64,000 nt of DNA from CAZRHR01 sp964578885. Its GTDB lineage: Bacteria > Bacteroidota > Bacteroidia > CAIKAF01. The position numbers were made by a program, and so were the translations under genes. The DNA lies in assembly GCA_964578885.1 (NCBI GenBank), contig CAZOEO010000004.1, positions 1 to 64,000 on the forward strand, given 5' to 3'. The first letter of the stretch is position 1, and each line of letters opens with the position of its first letter. Below the pieces are notes generated by a model, which was not told the DNA's origin, did no database searches, and was given only the letters and a program-made list of their open reading frames with translations. Below, in pieces: positions 61,082 through 64,000 of this stretch.

Positions 61082-64000
61082 ATGAAATTCACTTTTACGA
61101 TGTTACTTATTGTTTGGGCGTGTGCACATGTCACTGCGCAGAACGTGGTGGTTTCCGGCGCTCATACGGCCAGCAATGGCACTTATGCCACCTTGGGTGA
61201 TGCCTTTGCGGCAATTAATAGTGAAATACAAAACGGAAACTATATTTCCATTTCTATCCATGCCAGTACGACTGAACTTGCTACTGCTCAGCTAAATCAA
61301 GGAACTTGGATTTCCTTGCGCATTTTCCCTTCAACCACAGGTCTGGCCATTCGCGGACATCTGCCCGGTCCATTAATCGATTTGAATGGCGCAGATCGTG
61401 TAGAAATAGATGGACGAGTAGGCGGACTTTCTACCGGACAGCGGCATGAATTAATCATTAGTAATTCTGATACATCTGCTACTCCAAACGCTTCGACCAT
61501 CCGGTTTATGAATGGTGCAATCATGAATTCCATTCAATACGCTCGAATTGAAGGAAGTGCTGCATTTCCTGCTTCCGGCGCCATTTTCTTTTCTACAGGT
61601 GGAAATGATAATAATAACATATCCAATAATTTAATGACCAATGCGGGTGGTTTTCGTCCTTTCAACATGATTTATGCCTTGGGCAGTCCCGGGAATGAAA
61701 ATACCGACATCACGATTCAGGATAACGATATTTTTGATTTTTTCTGTCCGGCTGCTACTTCAAATGGAATTCGTATAGAAGACCATAATGCGCATTGGAC
61801 GATTTCTGGCAATAGTTTTTATGAATCAAGTCTCCTGAAACCCAATAATAATCATGGTTATTCTGTCATCTGGATCAATTCTCTTACGGCTAGTGGGATG
61901 ATAATTCGTGGAAATTTTATCGGAGGAACTCAGCTTCGTGCAACTGGGGCACCTCTGATGAAATGGAATCAATCCAGCAATCCATTTCATGCTATTCGCA
62001 TCGATGTAGGAAGCACATTTGTAACCGAAGTAGATAGTAACATAATTCAAAATATTTCTTGGGCAAACAATAATGGAAACACCTGGTCAGGAATTGCAGT
62101 TGGGAATGGATGGGTAGATATTGGGCGGCACCATGGAAATCAGATTGGCGGGAGCGGTGCAGACATTTTTGTGTCTCAAACAGGAGGCACGGCCACTTCC
62201 AATGTTTTTGGAATGTATATGGATGGAACAGGTGATATCCGTGTTTTAAATAATATCATCAGTCAGATCTCATTACATACGTCCGAAACGGGGTCGAACT
62301 TGTATGGTGTTTTTACCAATTCAACAGGACAAATAGATATCGATGGCAATACGATTTCAGGTCTTACGACTTCGGCTTTCGGAGGCTCTTTTTCTAATTT
62401 GGCCGCCAACATCATTGCCATTCAAAAGACCGCAACCCCCGGGATCGTGAATATCAGAGGAAACATCATCGGAAGTAATTCCTCTCCCAATAGTCTGCAC
62501 GCTAATTCACCCGCTTTTCAACATGCACAGCTGGTCTGTGGGATACAAAATTTTGGAACCGGCGTCGTTCATATAACCAGTAATATAATTGCGAATCTGA
62601 CCAATGCCAGTCGTTCCAATTTTGGATCGGTGAGGGGTATTTTCTCCTCGGACGGGGTAAACCATATCGAGAAGAATATCATTCATGATATACAGAATGA
62701 TAACAGCAACACAGAGGCCACTCACCTGGCTTCTGTTGGGGGAATCGTGCTGACAGGCAACAGCACAAAAACGGTGATTGGCAATACAATCCATCATTTG
62801 CGCAATACCTCCATCGATTTTACGGGTCACCTGTATGGAATCTATTTTTCTGGCGATACAAGTCCAATAAACGGTGTGTTTAGAAATTTTATTTATGATT
62901 TGGAGGCCCCCAATAATTTGGGTAATGCTGCTGCCAATGTCTATGGTATTCGCTTGGTTACAAGTGATATGGCCATGGTGGTGAATAACATTGTTTCCTT
63001 GGAGGGAAGTCATACCATGCTCTTACATGGCTTATATAATGATGGTATAGCGGGTGCTTCTCACTTTTACCATAATACGGTGTATTTGGGTGGAACGGCC
63101 AGTGCCGGATCTGCGGCTAGTTTTGCCATGTGGAGCAATGCTTCTGCTGGATTTCAGAATTATCGTAATAATATTTTTGTGAACGAACGGAGTGGGGGAG
63201 TGGGCACACATTTTGTCATTCGGCTCGAAGGCAATTCATCTCTTATCATAGATGATAACTTGTATCGAGTAAGTGCCGGAGGAGTGCTAGGACTGCTAAA
63301 TTCGGGTAGAGTTACTCTAAGCGACTGGCAAGCCGCAACTTTACAGGACCAGGGAAGTATTAACCTCGATCCGCAGTTTATTCTGGCTGGGGGGACCAGC
63401 GCGATGGATTATCTTCCACAAAACCTGGATCCCTCCATGCGAGGGAGCGTATTGCCTTTGATTTTAGATGATTATCAAACAAATGCACGCGTGGATTTCG
63501 CCAAAGGCGCATTGGAATACAAAATGGCCATTTGGTGGGTAGGTGGAAATGGAACCCAACCCAAAGATTGGGGGAATGTAGGGAATTGGTATCCGCCAAA
63601 AATTCCTGATGCCACCGATATCATTTGGATGGAGCCCAATGGGAATGGTCATCACCTTATTCTGGATCAAAACCGCAAGATTTATCAGTTAGATTTTCTG
63701 GGTTCAGGAAAAATGGTAGAGTTAGGTCAATACAATCTTGTTTTGCAAGGCGACTTTTTCAATGCCAATGAAAACAATTTTGTTCAAACCAACGGCACCG
63801 GAAAATTGATTCGACATCTAGCTGACCAAGAAAGCTTTCATTTCCCTGTTGGGAAATATGAATATAACCCTGTAAGCATGACAAACCGAACCGGAATGGC
63901 AGATACTTTTTCAGTTCGTGTCTTTGATGGCCTGTATTCCAATGGGTTTAATGGCTTAAGTCTTGGAAGTCATCATGTTAAAGTGACATGGGATATTTCA
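61082..64000 (+). CDS. Large secreted protein with parallel beta-helix repeats (3' end beyond window)
   Basis: Open from ATG 61082 through to the end of the window with no stop (973 codons so far). The signal peptide is about 1-20 (LLIVWACAHVTAQ). The next 750 residues are rich in Asn, Gly, Ser and Ile with turn-strand repeats such as NNIIS, GNTISG, RNNIFVNE and GVFRNFIYD, the asparagine-ladder pattern of right-handed beta-helix proteins. After about residue 800 the repeat gives way to another domain (WWVGGNGTQPKDWGN, NFVQTNGTGKLIRH). Such proteins in Bacteroidota are usually type IX-secreted adhesins or polysaccharide-active enzymes; a C-terminal sorting domain would lie outside the window. 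Confidence 0.88.
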   Translation, partial: MKFTFTMLLIVWACAHVTAQNVVVSGAHTASNGTYATLGDAFAAINSEIQNGNYISISIHASTTELATAQLNQGTWISLRIFPSTTGLAIRGHLPGPLIDLNGADRVEIDGRVGGLSTGQRHELIISNSDTSATPNASTIRFMNGAIMNSIQYARIEGSAAFPASGAIFFSTGGNDNNNISNNLMTNAGGFRPFNMIYALGSPGNENTDITIQDNDIFDFFCPAATSNGIRIEDHNAHWTISGNSFYESSLLKPNNNHGYSVIWINSLTASGMIIRGNFIGGTQLRATGAPLMKWNQSSNPFHAIRIDVGSTFVTEVDSNIIQNISWANNNGNTWSGIAVGNGWVDIGRHHGNQIGGSGADIFVSQTGGTATSNVFGMYMDGTGDIRVLNNIISQISLHTSETGSNLYGVFTNSTGQIDIDGNTISGLTTSAFGGSFSNLAANIIAIQKTATPGIVNIRGNIIGSNSSPNSLHANSPAFQHAQLVCGIQNFGTGVVHITSNIIANLTNASRSNFGSVRGIFSSDGVNHIEKNIIHDIQNDNSNTEATHLASVGGIVLTGNSTKTVIGNTIHHLRNTSIDFTGHLYGIYFSGDTSPINGVFRNFIYDLEAPNNLGNAAANVYGIRLVTSDMAMVVNNIVSLEGSHTMLLHGLYNDGIAGASHFYHNTVYLGGTASAGSAASFAMWSNASAGFQNYRNNIFVNERSGGVGTHFVIRLEGNSSLIIDDNLYRVSAGGVLGLLNSGRVTLSDWQAATLQDQGSINLDPQFILAGGTSAMDYLPQNLDPSMRGSVLPLILDDYQTNARVDFAKGALEYKMAIWWVGGNGTQPKDWGNVGNWYPPKIPDATDIIWMEPNGNGHHLILDQNRKIYQLDFLGSGKMVELGQYNLVLQGDFFNANENNFVQTNGTGKLIRHLADQESFHFPVGKYEYNPVSMTNRTGMADTFSVRVFDGLYSNGFNGLSLGSHHVKVTWDIS

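Overview
The window reads as chromosomal DNA of a Bacteroidota (Bacteroidetes) bacterium, probably a free-living or environmental lineage; I cannot name the genus. The signs are: a 287-residue primary sigma factor of the short Bacteroidota type; many promoters with the TAnnTTTG -7 box of this phylum and little use of Shine-Dalgarno sites; a secreted hydrolase with a C-terminal type IX secretion sorting domain; a TonB-dependent receptor with an N-terminal carboxypeptidase-regulatory-like domain; and families common in this phylum (short MltG, phosphosulfolactate synthase homologue, fused IcmF mutase, DoxX/MauE-like protein). No rRNA, tRNA, CRISPR array, phage or intact insertion sequence was found. 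Most of the window is core metabolism and envelope biology in short operons.

Layout. 0.1-3.4 kb (-): PhnP-like metallo-hydrolase, cysteine desulfurase, GlmM. 3.5-10.7 kb (+): a run of TPR protein, phosphosulfolactate synthase homologue, rhodanese, DUF368 lipid-carrier transporter, AroE, small TPR membrane protein and UvrB. 10.9-15.6 kb (+): 2-oxoglutarate/Fe oxygenase, Glu/Leu-type dehydrogenase, ExbB-ExbD-TonB-like energiser. 15.7-20.9 kb (-): ArfB, a four-gene TroABCD-type metal ABC importer, SmpB and Pcm. 21.0-24.2 kb (+): Gfo/Idh oxidoreductase, lipoprotein and initiating sugar transferase, apparently one exopolysaccharide operon. 24.5-29.4 kb (-): two secreted repeat-rich proteins, RpoD, DegP-like protease. 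29.6-31.4 kb (+): DapF and MltG. 32.5-42.4 kb (-): response regulator with a degenerate receiver, heme-handling HmuS, WYL regulator, CtpA-type protease, glycosyltransferase, AI-2E-type permease, small esterase, YchF and a metallo-beta-lactamase-fold hydrolase. 44.3-50.3 kb (-): M23 peptidase, lone OppB-type permease, DoxX-like protein, fatty acid hydroxylase, outer-membrane barrel. 50.6-64.0 kb (+): IcmF with a coupled membrane protein, FKBP isomerase, TonB receptor, type IX-secreted hydrolase, and the start of a large secreted beta-helix protein that runs off the window.

The least ordinary parts are non-coding. A dispersed repeat family of about 100 bp occurs in two gene-free islands (31.6-32.4 kb and 43.3-44.1 kb) in opposite orientations, with a 472-bp duplication in the first and a 169-bp tandem period in the second. 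Next to the second island an 88-bp piece carrying the promoter and start codon of the 42.4-kb hydrolase gene is duplicated. Two intergenic spots (16.3 and 24.3 kb) each hold a near-ideal TTG-N20-TAnnTTTG promoter followed at once by a hairpin and, 70-95 nt later, an intrinsic terminator; both look like unannotated small RNAs. Five genes have the -7 box only 4-5 nt before the start codon, which predicts leaderless mRNAs. Two palindromes sit at promoters of metal and heme genes and are candidate metalloregulator operators.
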